NCBI GenBank assembly: GCA_002690755.1
Contig: NZFT01000056.1
Coordinates: forward strand, 6,169-26,445
DNA from: Phycisphaerae bacterium
GTDB lineage: Bacteria; Planctomycetota; Phycisphaerae; Phycisphaerales; SM1A02
Length of the DNA: 20,277 nucleotides
Reading direction: 5' to 3'
Shown here in pieces: positions 1-7,454 of this stretch (position 1 is the first letter of the stretch; each line of letters begins with the position of its first letter). Under the pieces are notes generated by a model. The model had not been told where the DNA came from. It saw only the letters and a list, made by a program, of their open reading frames with translations, and made no database searches. The position numbers and the translations under genes were made by a program.

Positions 1-345
1 GACAGCGGCGCCCGCACCTTCGTGGAGATCTGCAATCTGGTCGCCGGCGGTTCGACGCCGGTGTCGAGCCGCATCGGGGCGTTCGCCCGCTACGCCACCA
101 CCGGAGAAGTCAACTTCAAGGTCGAATCGACCGACGACGCGCTCGCGTCGGTCCATGCCGAGTTCGCCGCCTCGGAGTCGTCCCGTCTCGACGGGGTGAG
201 CTACGACCTTGGCGACGCCTGGTTCAACGTCCGGCCCAGCAACACCGAACCACTGCTCCGGCTCATCGTCGAGGGCTCCGACGCGGCGGCGCGAGATGCC
301 GCCTTCGCGCGACTCAAGGGTGTTCTCGGCACGCCGGTGGCCTGA
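1..345 (+). CDS. Phosphomannomutase/phosphoglucomutase, C-terminal fragment
   Basis: The reading frame is open from base 1, so the gene starts outside the window and only the last 114 residues are visible. They contain the C-terminal domain hallmark of the alpha-D-phosphohexomutase superfamily, WFNVRPSNTEPLLRLIVEG (about residues 76-94 of the fragment). This loop binds the phosphate of the hexose phosphate. Upstream, the segment GGSTPVSSRIGAF fits the link between domains 3 and 4. The family interconverts mannose- or glucose-6-phosphate and the 1-phosphate in the cytoplasm, feeding nucleotide-sugar and polysaccharide synthesis. Substrate preference cannot be judged because the catalytic serine and the sugar-specificity loop lie outside the window. 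The gene is convergent with thiG, whose stop is 46 bases away. Confidence 0.9.
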   Translation, partial: DSGARTFVEICNLVAGGSTPVSSRIGAFARYATTGEVNFKVESTDDALASVHAEFAASESSRLDGVSYDLGDAWFNVRPSNTEPLLRLIVEGSDAAARDAAFARLKGVLGTPVA

Positions 346-354
346 AGGCCGCGG

Positions 355-380
355 CCGATCCCCGATCGGGCCTCGATCGG
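355..380. terminator. Possible bidirectional terminator between convergent genes
   Basis: The 46-base gap between the two convergent stops holds CCGATC (355-360), the palindrome CCCGATCGGG (361-370) and a matching GATCGG (375-380). These can fold as a GC-rich hairpin in either direction. There is no T-run, so this is at best a weak or Rho-assisted terminator. Confidence 0.3.
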
Positions 381-391
381 ACGGAACGCGT

Positions 392-1288
392 TCATTCGCC
401 GGGAATGTGGGAGATGACGCCTTCCCAGGGACTGGAAGCGGTCGCGTGCAGTCGCTTCGGAATCCGGCCCGCCCGAAATCCGATCCAACCCGCTTCGCAG
501 GCGAGCCGCATCGCCTTCGCCATCGCGACGGGATGTTTCGCATGAGCGATGCCGGTGTTCAGGAGGACGCCGTCTGCGCCGAGTTCCATCGCGATGGTGA
601 TGTCGCTCGGGGTGCCGACGCCCGCGTCGACGATCACCGGATAGTCGGGGTCGCCGCCGTGGGCCGGATCCTTGAGCAGCTCGAGGATGATCCGGATCGA
701 CGCGGGGTTCGAGACGCCGCGGCCGCTGCCGATCGGGCTTCCCGCGGGCATCACGCTCGTGGCGCCGACGTCGCGAAGTCGCGCCGCCATGATCGGATCG
801 TCGCTGGAGTAGCACAGCACGTCGAAACCGTCGGCGACGAGCTCGCGACACGCTTCGAGGGTTCCGACCGGATCGGGAAGCAGCGTGGTGCGGTCACCGA
901 GGACCTCGAGCTTGACCCAGTGCTTCCCCGGGTTGTCCAGTTGGTCGAGAAGTTCACGCCCGAGTCGGGCGACCCGGACCGCATCCTCCGCGGTGAAACA
1001 TCCCGCGGTGTTGGGAAGGACGGTGAGTCGGTCGAGGTCGAGATCCTCCAGCAGCGAACGTCCCTCCGCGTTCACGAGGCGTTCGCGTCGGACCGCGACG
1101 GTGACCGCGTCGCAGCCGCTTGCGGCGAGCGCCGACTGCATGGTCGCGGCGTCGGGGTACTTCCCGGTTCCGGCGACCAGGCGGCTCCGGAGTTCGAATC
1201 GGCCGACCCGCAGGGCGGGCGCCGATTCGAGTGGGGTGGGGTCGGGGGTGGAATTCGTGGTGGAATCGATGGAATCGAAGGTCGTCAT
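392..1288 (-). CDS. thiG: Thiazole synthase ThiG
   Basis: ThiG condenses 1-deoxy-xylulose-5-phosphate, dehydroglycine and the sulfur on ThiS thiocarboxylate into the thiazole phosphate of thiamin, in the cytoplasm. The 298-residue protein shows the family landmarks in order: [10 protein letters not shown] (about 38-46), VTVAVRR (63-69), the Schiff-base lysine context [19 protein letters not shown] (K126 probable), the SPIGSGRG phosphate loop (184-191) and [17 protein letters not shown]. The first ~25 residues are a low-complexity extension not seen in typical ThiG proteins of ~255-260 residues. The ATG at 1288 is chosen because GAGGAG lies 8 bases upstream; an in-frame GTG at 1309 would add seven residues but has no better signal. 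It is directly downstream of thiS, 42 bases away, and presumably co-transcribed. Confidence 0.95.
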   Translation of the reverse strand: MTTFDSIDSTTNSTPDPTPLESAPALRVGRFELRSRLVAGTGKYPDAATMQSALAASGCDAVTVAVRRERLVNAEGRSLLEDLDLDRLTVLPNTAGCFTAEDAVRVARLGRELLDQLDNPGKHWVKLEVLGDRTTLLPDPVGTLEACRELVADGFDVLCYSSDDPIMAARLRDVGATSVMPAGSPIGSGRGVSNPASIRIILELLKDPAHGGDPDYPVIVDAGVGTPSDITIAMELGADGVLLNTGIAHAKHPVAMAKAMRLACEAGWIGFRAGRIPKRLHATASSPWEGVISHIPGE

Positions 1289-1330
1289 GCGGAAAACTCC
1301 TCGTGGCACGTCCGTGGGCGGTTTCGTCGG

Positions 1331-1531
1331 TCAGCCGCCGCCGACCATCGAGACGATCTCGATCGCGTCGCCCTCGGCGAGGCGATGCCGGGGGTGTTCG
1401 GCGCGGGGAACCACTCGTCGGTTGACCTCGACGGCGCAGGGGCGGTCCGCGAGGCCGAGTTCGGCCAGCAGGCCTTCGATGGTGGTCGCCTCGGGAACGG
1501 TCCGGGGCTCGCCGTTGACGGTCGTCTGCAT
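1331..1531 (-). CDS. thiS: Sulfur carrier protein ThiS
   Basis: This 66-residue ubiquitin-fold protein ends in VGGG. The terminal Gly-Gly is the site that ThiF adenylates and that is converted to the thiocarboxylate donated to ThiG. Sequence landmarks are the opening [20 protein letters not shown], the central [10 protein letters not shown] strand and the closing [13 protein letters not shown]. Start at 1531 gives the usual ThiS length. The frame is open further upstream to an ATG at 1588, but that 85-residue version would carry an atypical basic extension. No good Shine-Dalgarno precedes 1531. A TATCAT box sits only 6 bases before the ATG, so a leaderless transcript is possible. ThiF and the other thiazole-branch genes are not in this window. 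Confidence 0.92.
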   Translation of the reverse strand: MQTTVNGEPRTVPEATTIEGLLAELGLADRPCAVEVNRRVVPRAEHPRHRLAEGDAIEIVSMVGGG

Positions 1532-1586
1532 CTCGTCATGATAGGGTTCGAAGCACCTCTTCCGACGAGTTCCGCCGGAGCCGAAC

Positions 1587-2402
1587 ATGAATCCCCATTC
1601 GAACCACGACCGTTTCGCACGTGCCTTCCACGGCGGGCTCGCCGCCGCGGTCCTCCCGGTCCTGCTGGCCGGGTGCGGCGGCTCGGACTACGACACCCCG
1701 ACGCCCGAATCGGTGATGGTGGTCGCCGGAGCCATGGTCGAGAACGGGGACGCGGACCAGCTGCCGACGCTCATCGAGATCGCGTCCCGGGACATCGAGT
1801 TCGACGATGGCGTCACCGAGGCGAGTGCGATCGCGGAGGTCAAGGACAAGCTTTCGGAGCTGCTCGGGAGGCTCTGGCTGGTGGGCGAGGAACTCCAGCG
1901 GCAGTTCCCCGACGAGACGCTCGACACCCTCGACGAGGCGGTCGACATGGTCGGTGACGCGACCGACGATGACTGGACGGACGTGGTGGGCGGGATCCTC
2001 GCCGATCCGTTCGCGTTCCTGAACGTCCAGGAGGAACGGATCGAGATCCTCGATCTGGGGGACGGCACCGCGGCGGTGCTCTGGGACGACGAGCCGGCGT
2101 TGGGAGGTTTCGTGGCGATGCTGGAGACCGACGAGGGGTGGAAGGTCGGCGTGCCGGTCGAGCTCGTGCAGGATTCGGAGTACTGGCCGCAGACCCGCTG
2201 GGAATGGTCGGTGGTCGCCTCGATGCTGCTGGGCATCGAGAACAGCCTCGGCGACTTCGAGCGCGAGGTCCGAAGCGGGCAATTCAAGAGTCTCTCGCGG
2301 GCCGCCGAGCGGGCGGGTCGGATCATCGGTGAGTCGGTCGCGGTCCAGGGCGTGATCTACGCGATGATGAAACGCGACGTCGATGATCCCGACGACGGTT
2401 GA
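1587..2402 (+). CDS. Hypothetical lipoprotein
   Basis: The protein has 271 residues and starts at an ATG with GGAG 6 bases upstream. A signal peptide with a hydrophobic core ([11 protein letters not shown]) ends in the lipobox LAGC, placing the acylated cysteine at residue 30. The mature part is acidic, mostly helical in character (around 80-115 and 225-260), with an internal strand-rich stretch around residues 150-195 ([15 protein letters not shown]...[10 protein letters not shown]) resembling the fold of small SnoaL/NTF2-like or DUF-type periplasmic domains; that likeness is weak. I do not recognise a family or a catalytic motif. The gene diverges from thiS with only 55 bases between start codons, and converges on the universal stress protein gene with a 22-base gap. 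Its function is unknown. Confidence 0.82.
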   Translation: MNPHSNHDRFARAFHGGLAAAVLPVLLAGCGGSDYDTPTPESVMVVAGAMVENGDADQLPTLIEIASRDIEFDDGVTEASAIAEVKDKLSELLGRLWLVGEELQRQFPDETLDTLDEAVDMVGDATDDDWTDVVGGILADPFAFLNVQEERIEILDLGDGTAAVLWDDEPALGGFVAMLETDEGWKVGVPVELVQDSEYWPQTRWEWSVVASMLLGIENSLGDFEREVRSGQFKSLSRAAERAGRIIGESVAVQGVIYAMMKRDVDDPDDG

Positions 2403-2424
2403 GCACGATCTCGCCCACGACGTT

Positions 2425-3255
2425 TCAACTTCGAATGAACAACGGGACCCTGCTGCGACCGAGCGTGTTGCTCGCGGTGTCGCCGAGGAACAGGCGGGAA
2501 AGCCCGCGGCGTCCGACCGCGCCCATCACCAGCAGGTCGGCATTCCAGGTCTCCGCGTGTTCGAGCACCGTGTCGGTCGGCGAACCTTCGAGTACGGTCG
2601 TCTCCGCCTCGTGTCCGTGCAGCCGGAGGTACGCGGCGCCTTCCTCGAGAAGGCGATCGGAGTCGACCCCGTCTTCGCGACAGTGCACGACCCGGACCAC
2701 CGAAGGCGCGAAGCCGTTCAGCACGGCGAAGGCTCGCAGCGCGTTCGCCGAGGCGATCGAGCCGTCGTACGCCACCATCACCCGATCGATCGGTCTGGCG
2801 GGGGTCGTCATGGCGAGGATCGGCCGACCGGAGGCGCGGGCCACGCGGCCGAGGAAGTCATCCGCGTGGGCGATGGTGCCGTAGTCGAAGGCGTGTCGGA
2901 TCCCGATGATCGCGAGGTCCGCGAGCCGAAGGGCGTCGGCGAGTGATTCCTGGGCGTCGCCGAAGAATCGCTGGGCCCGGTGGGGGATCCCGGCCTCGCC
3001 GACCATCCGGTCGAAGGTGGCGATCGCGTCGTTCATGCCCGCTTCCACCGCCGCGGTGCGTTCGGTTCGAAGATCCGATGCCGCCGATCCGCCGCCGATC
3101 GGCGCTGCTTCGACGGGATCGACGAGCGTCTCGTCCATGACCGCGACACCGACGATCTCGGCGTCGTTGCGTCGGGCGATCTGGCAGGCCTCCGCGACCG
3201 CGGATTCCATGTATTCGGAGCCGCCGAGGGCGACGATGAGTCGTTTCAGTGACAT
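2425..3255 (-). CDS. Tandem-domain universal stress protein (UspA family)
   Basis: This 276-residue protein has two Usp domains, about residues 1-150 and 156-276. Each opens with the family strand (LKRLIVALGGSE and IDRVMVAYDGS). The second domain has the nucleotide-binding signature G245-x2-G248-x9-G258 followed by Asp259 where Ser/Thr is usual, then an ASNTL stretch. The first domain has the closing strand ILAMTTPARP but no clear glycine motif, so probably only one ATP/AMP site is functional. Such proteins act in the cytoplasm as nucleotide-binding stress or transport regulators. The start has GGAG 7 bases upstream. The gene lies 40 bases downstream of the antiporter gene on the same strand, suggesting co-expression and possibly control of transport by nucleotide level; the latter is inference. 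Confidence 0.92.
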   Translation of the reverse strand: MSLKRLIVALGGSEYMESAVAEACQIARRNDAEIVGVAVMDETLVDPVEAAPIGGGSAASDLRTERTAAVEAGMNDAIATFDRMVGEAGIPHRAQRFFGDAQESLADALRLADLAIIGIRHAFDYGTIAHADDFLGRVARASGRPILAMTTPARPIDRVMVAYDGSIASANALRAFAVLNGFAPSVVRVVHCREDGVDSDRLLEEGAAYLRLHGHEAETTVLEGSPTDTVLEHAETWNADLLVMGAVGRRGLSRLFLGDTASNTLGRSRVPLFIRS

Positions 3256-3295
3256 GGTCGGACTCCAGTCCGGACGTTCGCCCGGACGATCGGGA

Positions 3296-4873
3296 TCAAA
3301 GGAAGAGCAGGTTGACGAGGATCATCGCGGGGATGAGCACGATGACGCTGTAGACCATGTAGCCGAAGAAACTGGGCATCCGGACGCCGGACTGCTCCGC
3401 GATCGACTTCACCATGAAGTTCGGTCCGTTGCCGATGTAGGTGTTCGCACCCATGAAGACCGCCCCGAGACTGATCGCGGTGAGCAGGTCCTCGCGGATG
3501 TGGCCGCCGTTCTGCAGATCCAGGATGCCTTCGCCGGCGGCGGGCGTCATCGACTCCGCGGTCTGGAAGAACACCAGGTAGGTCGGTGCGTTGTCGAGGA
3601 AGCTCGAGAGGATGCCGGTCAGCCAGAAGAAGTGGGCTGGACTCTCGAGTCCGAGTTCGGCCCCGTTCGCCTTGAGCACCGCGAGCGGTACCTGCATGCT
3701 GAGGAAGATGCCCACGAAGAGGGCGGCGACCTCGACGATGGCGTGGTAGTTGAAGCGGTTCGACTCGCGGATGCCCGAGGGGGTGAGAGCCAGACTCGCC
3801 CCGGCGAGCGCGAGCATCACCAGTTCGCGGCAGAACGGGAACGCATGGATCTCGGTGCCGGGGATCGGCTTGGAAGGGTCGAGCAGGGCGACCGCGAACA
3901 CCACGCCGAGAAGGAGCAGGAGGTTCACCGAACCGGTGAGTCGCAGCGGTCGACGGATCGCGTCGTCGAGCGCCGCATCGAGCGGCGTCTCCTTGCGGAC
4001 CACGATGGTGTCCCAGATCCAGTAGACGACGAGCAGGAGGATGCCGAGGAAGGCCCATTCCTTCCAGAGCACGAGCGTCCAGTCGAAGGGGACGCCGCGG
4101 AGGTAACCGAGGAACAGCGGGGGATCGCCGATCGGCAGCAGGGTGCCGCCGATGTTGCTCACCAGGAAGATGAAGAAGACCACGGTGTGCACCACGTGCT
4201 TTCGTTCCCGGTTCGTCTCGAGCAACGGGCGGATCAGGAGCATGCTCGCCCCGGTCGTCCCGATGAAGCTCGCGATCAGGGTGCCGACGAGAATGAAGCC
4301 GGCGTTGACGGTCGGCGTGGCCTTCAAGTCACCGGTGATCGAGATCCCGCCCGAGATGACGTACAGCGAGAAGAGGAGCATGATGAACGGGATGTATTCC
4401 CCCGGAATCGCATGCTCGATCGCCAACAGGGCCGCGACCGGTCCCTGAACCACGGCGTAGAAACCGATGGTCAGAAGTCCGGCGCCGAGGGCGACGGCCA
4501 GCCGATTCGTGTTGTCCTCCCACCAGTGCATGGTCGATCGCAGCAAGGGAAGCACCGCGATCGCGAGCAGGAGCACCACGAATGGAATGGTGCCGATCTG
4601 CCAGTGCGGCGGGACGCCATGATCAGCATGATCACCATGGTCGGCATCTTCCGGCTCCGTATCCACCCGCGCGTCGGCGAGTTCCGAAGACATCGAGCCA
4701 TCCGGCGACGCCGCGGCTTCCAACTCGATCTGGACGCCCTCGGGTTCCCCGTGGACGTCGATCACCAGTGGCGCGAGTACGAGCATGGTGAGTACCACGA
4801 GGGCGATCACGTTGGGAATCCGCAGGGGATTCGGTCGGCTCGGAATGTGATGATCGGTGACGGTGTCGCTCAT
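3296..4873 (-). CDS. NhaD/CitMHS-like sodium:proton antiporter
   Basis: This 525-residue inner-membrane protein of the ion-transporter superfamily has about a dozen hydrophobic segments. The motifs expected of the NhaD/putative-citrate-transport group are [14 protein letters not shown] (205-218), [19 protein letters not shown] (240-258), [14 protein letters not shown] (423-436) and [16 protein letters not shown] (475-490). The paired SN/GDPP and DNAPTY elements form the ion site in this superfamily. The likely role is Na+ (or Li+) export against H+, with an organic-acid substrate as the main alternative. After the first membrane helix (about 20-40) comes an unusual ~50-residue acidic loop ending in a His/Asp cluster (about 75-90). 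No strong Shine-Dalgarno is visible. A TAGAAT box lies ~30 bases upstream of the start (4904-4909, minus strand) without a clear -35. Confidence 0.88.
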   Translation of the reverse strand: MSDTVTDHHIPSRPNPLRIPNVIALVVLTMLVLAPLVIDVHGEPEGVQIELEAAASPDGSMSSELADARVDTEPEDADHGDHADHGVPPHWQIGTIPFVVLLLAIAVLPLLRSTMHWWEDNTNRLAVALGAGLLTIGFYAVVQGPVAALLAIEHAIPGEYIPFIMLLFSLYVISGGISITGDLKATPTVNAGFILVGTLIASFIGTTGASMLLIRPLLETNRERKHVVHTVVFFIFLVSNIGGTLLPIGDPPLFLGYLRGVPFDWTLVLWKEWAFLGILLLVVYWIWDTIVVRKETPLDAALDDAIRRPLRLTGSVNLLLLLGVVFAVALLDPSKPIPGTEIHAFPFCRELVMLALAGASLALTPSGIRESNRFNYHAIVEVAALFVGIFLSMQVPLAVLKANGAELGLESPAHFFWLTGILSSFLDNAPTYLVFFQTAESMTPAAGEGILDLQNGGHIREDLLTAISLGAVFMGANTYIGNGPNFMVKSIAEQSGVRMPSFFGYMVYSVIVLIPAMILVNLLFL

Positions 4874-4932
4874 GGTCTTGTGGGTCCGGGAAGAAGGCGA
4901 CGCATTCTATCGTCTGTCGGATCTCAGATCCC

Positions 4933-4949
4933 TTCGGCCGGGGGCCGAA
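4933..4949. other. GC-rich hairpin in the divergent intergenic region
   Basis: TTCGGCC (4933-4939) pairs perfectly with GGCCGAA (4943-4949) around a GGG loop. It lies in the 191-base region between the divergent antiporter and beta-propeller genes, upstream of both. It has no T-run, so it is more likely a leader or regulatory structure than a terminator. Confidence 0.45.
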
Positions 4950-4961
4950 AGGCGGATCGAA

Positions 4962-4994
4962 GCGACAACCTCGAAGGAGGCGAGGTTCGATCGC
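4962..4994. promoter_or_regulatory. Leader hairpin displaying AAGGAGG in its loop
   Basis: AACCTCG (4967-4973) and CGAGGTT (4981-4987) are perfect inverted arms, with an outer GCGA/TCGC pair (4962-4965, 4991-4994). The 7-base loop is AAGGAGG, a perfect complement of the 16S rRNA 3' end. It lies 16 bases before an ATG (4997) that opens a 22-codon reading frame. The structure could present or hide a ribosome-binding site for the operon leader; this is an inference from the sequence alone. Confidence 0.4.
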
Positions 4995-4996
4995 CG

Positions 4997-5065
4997 ATGA
5001 CCTTCCCAGTGCGTACCATCAGGGTACGTCGGAGAATCTCGCCGTGGTCGGAACGGATGACGTGA
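4997..5065 (+). CDS. Possible 22-codon leader peptide
   Basis: A short frame from ATG 4997 encodes MTFPVRTIRVRRRISPWSER plus MT and stops at TGA 5063-5065. That stop overlaps the ATG of the beta-propeller gene as TGATG. It is preceded by AAGGAGG, but 16 bases away, which is longer than the usual 5-9. The peptide is very basic. The stop/start overlap suggests translational coupling, but a frame this short can arise by chance in GC-rich DNA. Treat it as a candidate only. Confidence 0.25.
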   Translation: MTFPVRTIRVRRRISPWSERMT

Positions 5066-6984
5066 TGCAAGGCAATCGAAAAGAACTCCTGACCGGCGTG
5101 CTCTCGCTGCTCCTGCTCTGGACCGGAATCGGTGAACTCCATGCCTTTTCGCCCGAGCCGCCGGTCCTCGGGCGATTCGAACGCCAGATCGACGGGCTCG
5201 ACGAATCCCGCGCGATCGCCCTGCGTCCGAACGGATCGGTCGTGGTCGTCGATGCGTGGGGGCGGATCGGGGCGTCCGAGGCGGCCGGTGCCGCGATGGA
5301 GCCGCCGGCGGGCGGGTGCGTCGACCTCGCGATCGACGGTGAGGATCGATGGTTCCTCCTCGGTCCTCGGAACGTGGAGCGGCGCGACGCCGGAAAGGAC
5401 CTGGCGTGGTCGACGGCGCTCGGCGGCGTCGCGGTTGGAAGTGGGGGAGGAACGGTCTGGATCGCCGACGCCCGAGGAAAGCTGCACGGTCTCGATCTCG
5501 AGACCGGGGCGCCGCGAAGCGTCGGGGAATCGGTCTATCCCGGTTGCCGCGGGATCGCGGGCCTTCCCGATGGCGGGGCCTGGCTCGCGGATACCGATCG
5601 CCATCGTCTGGTCCGCATCGACGCGACCGGAGCCGAAGTCCGATCGATCGGCGACCGAGGTGCGTTTCCCGGGCTCTTCAACACGCCGGTCGATCTCGCG
5701 ATCGCGGGCGAACGGCTCTTCGTCGCGGACAAGTCGAATCATCGGATCTCGGTGCACCGGCTCGAAGATGGCGCTTTTCTCGACCAATGGGGCATGCACG
5801 CGGTGATCCCCCGGGAGGGCGAGGGGCGGATCCACTATCCCGAGGGCGTCGCGATCTCGGCCGACGGCCGAACCGCGTTCGTGCTCGAACCCTTCGAACG
5901 CCGGTATCAGGTCTTCGGGCCCGTGCCCGACGGCGAGTCGCCGACCGGCGGCTCGCTCCCGCGAATCCGGGGGGTCGAGAGTCACTTCGGAACCGGCGTC
6001 GGGGCGGATCGGGATCTGCTCGCGATGTGGGAGCCGGAGAGCGCCTCGGCGGTCGTGTTCGATCTTCGATTCGGAATCCCGATCCATGTGACCACCTTTT
6101 CGAGGAGCGGGCGTGGTGCCGCCCATTTCAACCGGATCGATGCGTTGGGCGTCGATGCGGCCGCCCAGGAGATCTTCCTGCTCGACGGCGGCAGCCGTCG
6201 AATCGTCAAGTGGCGACTGGACCGTGATCGTGAAGCGCCGCTGAAGATGGATCCGTTCATGGCGAGGTTCGTCCGCAGCTGGCGGTACGACCTCCTCGAT
6301 CGACGCGTCGCGGCGGCGGGCGGCGGCGGTGCCGTCGATCTTCGCGACCTGGTGATTCGCGACCGGGTGCTGCATCTCCTTGATGCATCCGGACCGTCGA
6401 TCATCCTCGCCGACGGGGATCTGGACGTTTCCCGCGTGATCTCGCTGCCCACCGACGCACGGCCCGTGCAGATCGCGGTCCGCCCGACCGGGGGCTGGCT
6501 CGTGAGCGACGCGGACGCCGGGCGGGTTCTGGTCCTCGATGCGGCGGGCGTGGTCGAACGATCGCTGGGCGTCGAGGAGACCGGCGTCGAACGCCCGTTC
6601 GGCGTGGCGGCGTTGTCGGATGGGCGGATCGCGATCTCCGACCGCGGGATGGATCGAATGGTCACGGTGTCGAGCGATGGTGAAGTGGTGTCGACGGCGG
6701 GAGAACGTGGCTCGTGGGACGGGGCGCTGTGGCTGCCCGCGGGGCTCGAAGTCCTGCCAGACGGCGGCGTCGTCGTCCTCGACCAGGGCAATCACCGGGC
6801 GCAGGTCTTCGATGCCGTCAGCGGTGACTGGAAAATCTCGTTCAGTCTCGGGCAGGGGCATGACCGTCCGATGCTGCTTCGAAGCGATTTCGAGCCGGCC
6901 GGGGAAGTGGTTCCGGCGACGAGCGTGGAAGCGGGGGACGGGGCGGATGCGATGCGTCCGTCGCCGTCGGAGGACCAGCCATGA
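5065..6984 (+). CDS. Secreted NHL-repeat-type beta-propeller protein
   Basis: This protein of 639 residues has a Sec signal peptide (basic MQGNRKE, core LLTGVLSLLLLW, cleavage probably after ELHA, about residue 27). The mature protein is built of NHL-like blades with the recurring pattern P-x-G-hydrophobic...G-x-hydrophobic-x-hydrophobic-x-D...N/D-H-R. Examples are GLPDGGAWLADTDRHRL (167-182), LFVADKSNHRISV (218-230), PEGVAISADGRTAFVLE (259-275), RIAISDRGMDRMVTV (521-535) and VVVLDQGNHRAQVFD (569-583). NHL propellers are usually protein-interaction or ligand-binding scaffolds; no enzymatic residues are recognised. An in-frame GTG at 5044, with GGAG 9 bases upstream, is an alternative start, but the signal peptide favours 5065. 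It is the first gene of a three-gene operon and overlaps the next by 4 bases (ATGA). Confidence 0.85.
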   Translation: MQGNRKELLTGVLSLLLLWTGIGELHAFSPEPPVLGRFERQIDGLDESRAIALRPNGSVVVVDAWGRIGASEAAGAAMEPPAGGCVDLAIDGEDRWFLLGPRNVERRDAGKDLAWSTALGGVAVGSGGGTVWIADARGKLHGLDLETGAPRSVGESVYPGCRGIAGLPDGGAWLADTDRHRLVRIDATGAEVRSIGDRGAFPGLFNTPVDLAIAGERLFVADKSNHRISVHRLEDGAFLDQWGMHAVIPREGEGRIHYPEGVAISADGRTAFVLEPFERRYQVFGPVPDGESPTGGSLPRIRGVESHFGTGVGADRDLLAMWEPESASAVVFDLRFGIPIHVTTFSRSGRGAAHFNRIDALGVDAAAQEIFLLDGGSRRIVKWRLDRDREAPLKMDPFMARFVRSWRYDLLDRRVAAAGGGGAVDLRDLVIRDRVLHLLDASGPSIILADGDLDVSRVISLPTDARPVQIAVRPTGGWLVSDADAGRVLVLDAAGVVERSLGVEETGVERPFGVAALSDGRIAISDRGMDRMVTVSSDGEVVSTAGERGSWDGALWLPAGLEVLPDGGVVVLDQGNHRAQVFDAVSGDWKISFSLGQGHDRPMLLRSDFEPAGEVVPATSVEAGDGADAMRPSPSEDQP

Positions 6985-7454
6985 ACATTCGGATCGCGTC
7001 CATCCTCCTCCTCATGATGCTCACGGGGTGTGACCGCCCGCCGACCGGTGACGCGTCCGCCGACCCGTCGCCCGAATCGAGCGGGTCCGGTGACCCGGTG
7101 AACGACGAGGTGGAGGTCGCGTGGGAGGACGTCGTCTCCGGAGACGGTCGTTGGCGGGTCGCGTGGCGTCCGGTGGGTGGACCGTTGCCGGTCTCCGAGC
7201 CCTGCGTGATCGATCTTCGAATCACCGACGCCGACGGCCAGCCACTCGATGATCGCGTCGAAGTGATCTTCGATGCCGAGATGCCGCATCACGGTCACGG
7301 CATGAACGTGGAGCCTCGGGTCACCCGCGAAGGGAATGACTGGCTCGTCGAAGGGATCCTGCTGCACATGCCGGGGCGTTGGGAGGCTTCGGTCGACGTC
7401 GAACTCGACGGCGAGATCGAACGGACGCAATGGACGCTGGACATCAAGCGATGA
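6981..7454 (+). CDS. YtkA-like (FixH-type fold) lipoprotein
   Basis: This 157-residue lipoprotein has a signal core SILLLMML, lipobox LTGC and acylated Cys17. A Ser/Pro/Asp-rich linker runs to about residue 45. The rest looks like the immunoglobulin-like YtkA domain: a strand around CVIDLRITDADGQPL, then VEVIFDAEMPHHGHGMNVEPRV (93-114) and GILLHMPGRWEASVDVELDG (125-144). The quoted MPHHGHGM and LLHMPGRW elements are typical of the family, and their clustered His and Met could bind copper or another metal. A GGAGGA sequence precedes the start by 6 bases. It overlaps both neighbours by ATGA, so its expression is tied to the propeller and to the diheme enzyme. Its partner role to that enzyme is inference. 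Confidence 0.85.
   Translation: MNIRIASILLLMMLTGCDRPPTGDASADPSPESSGSGDPVNDEVEVAWEDVVSGDGRWRVAWRPVGGPLPVSEPCVIDLRITDADGQPLDDRVEVIFDAEMPHHGHGMNVEPRVTREGNDWLVEGILLHMPGRWEASVDVELDGEIERTQWTLDIKR

Noticed and set aside
1289..1309. GTG 1309 as the thiG start
   Set aside because: The ATG at 1288 has GAGGAG at good spacing, and the extra seven residues are not family sequence.
1532..1586. TPP riboswitch upstream of thiS
   Set aside because: Only 55 bases are available, and the conserved CUGAGA and related elements are not present on the minus strand.
209..1957. 582-codon plus-strand frame antisense to thiG and thiS
   Set aside because: It overlaps the mutase end, both thiamin genes and the lipoprotein gene in another frame, and its translation matches no family.
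2906..5065. 719-codon plus-strand frame antisense to the Usp and antiporter genes
   Set aside because: Low-complexity Arg/Glu/Asp/His-rich translation with no domain. The opposite strand encodes two recognisable proteins. It is a by-product of GC-rich codon use.
4924..6861. 645-codon minus-strand frame opposite the beta-propeller gene
   Set aside because: It is a shadow of a gene with clear NHL repeats and a signal peptide; its translation is repetitive, charged sequence without a fold signature.
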